NCBI GenBank assembly: GCA_004377275.1
Contig: SOIC01000107.1
Span: 1-6,272 of the forward strand
DNA length: 6,272 nt
Reading direction: 5' to 3'
DNA from: Dehalococcoidia bacterium
GTDB taxonomy: Bacteria; Chloroflexota; Dehalococcoidia; E44-bin15
Positions 6,184 through 6,272 of this stretch are shown piece after piece. Position 1 is the first letter of the stretch. Every line of letters begins with the position of its first letter. Below the pieces are notes generated by a model. The model was not told where the DNA came from, ran no database searches, and saw only the letters and a program-made list of their open reading frames with translations. The position numbers and the translations under genes are program-made.

Positions 6184-6272
6184 ATGGAGAAGTACTCGAT
6201 AGAAAAGAGAGCGCTGGTAACAGTAATCGAGTCGCCCGTAGATTTTATCTCGGTCGATCATGAGAAGTGCGT
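6184..6272 (+). CDS. fixX: FixX-like ferredoxin, N-terminal fragment (3'-truncated by window edge)
   Basis: ATG at 6184 opens a frame of 29 complete codons plus two bases that runs off the window. The reading ends FISVDHEKC, with a cysteine at residue 29. In bacterial ferredoxins, including FixX and the C-terminal domain of ETF-QO, an I-x-VD-x-xKC stretch commonly introduces the first cysteine of a [4Fe-4S] site (usually followed by xxCxxC), though the remaining cysteines lie outside the window. FixX is a small ferredoxin-like partner of FixC, thought to supply the iron-sulfur cluster that is fused into eukaryotic ETF-QO. Position directly after fixC with a strong embedded ribosome site supports the call. 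Another short 4Fe-4S ferredoxin is the main alternative. Confidence 0.68.
   Translation, partial: MEKYSIEKRALVTVIESPVDFISVDHEKC

Overview
The window is a single, tightly packed, all-plus-strand gene cluster of flavin and iron-sulfur redox proteins, cut at both ends. It reads: the 3' end of an electron-transfer-flavoprotein beta subunit (etfB/fixA; 1-369), a GlcD-like FAD-binding dehydrogenase (397-1857), a GlpC/HdrD-like iron-sulfur protein with two CCG domains (1868-3142), a second, divergent GlcD/VAO-family FAD dehydrogenase (3166-4719), a FixC-like ETF:quinone oxidoreductase flavoprotein (4790-6181), and the first 29 codons of what looks like a FixX-type ferredoxin (6184 to the edge). Spacers are 27, 10, 23, 70 and 2 nt. 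No RNA gene, mobile element, CRISPR array or convincing terminator is visible, and no stretch over 300 nt lacks a gene.

Inferred working model: the two FAD proteins plus the Fe-S protein resemble a three-part hydroxyacid/alcohol dehydrogenase of the glycolate oxidase GlcDEF or (D)-lactate dehydrogenase type. The flanking EtfB and FixC/FixX proteins resemble an electron route to the quinone pool or, as in FixABCX, a bifurcating system. Electrons from an unidentified substrate could pass FAD to Fe-S to ETF to FixCX to quinone, or run in reverse or bifurcate. The substrate cannot be read from the sequence. The layout is unusual because a GlcD/HdrD-like dehydrogenase unit sits inside what would otherwise be an etf-fixCX locus, and no etfA follows etfB.

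The organism is most likely an anaerobe with an ETF- and CCG-protein-rich metabolism. Moderate GC, frequent AGG/AGA arginine and ATA isoleucine codons, and strong Shine-Dalgarno sites fit a bacterium such as a Dehalococcoidia-type Chloroflexota or a sulfate-reducing/syntrophic desulfobacterial lineage. This is a guess from family memory, not a demonstrated assignment. fixC uses arginine codons clearly differently from the genes before it and follows the longest, AT-rich spacer, so the fixCX part may have a separate history or separate transcription.
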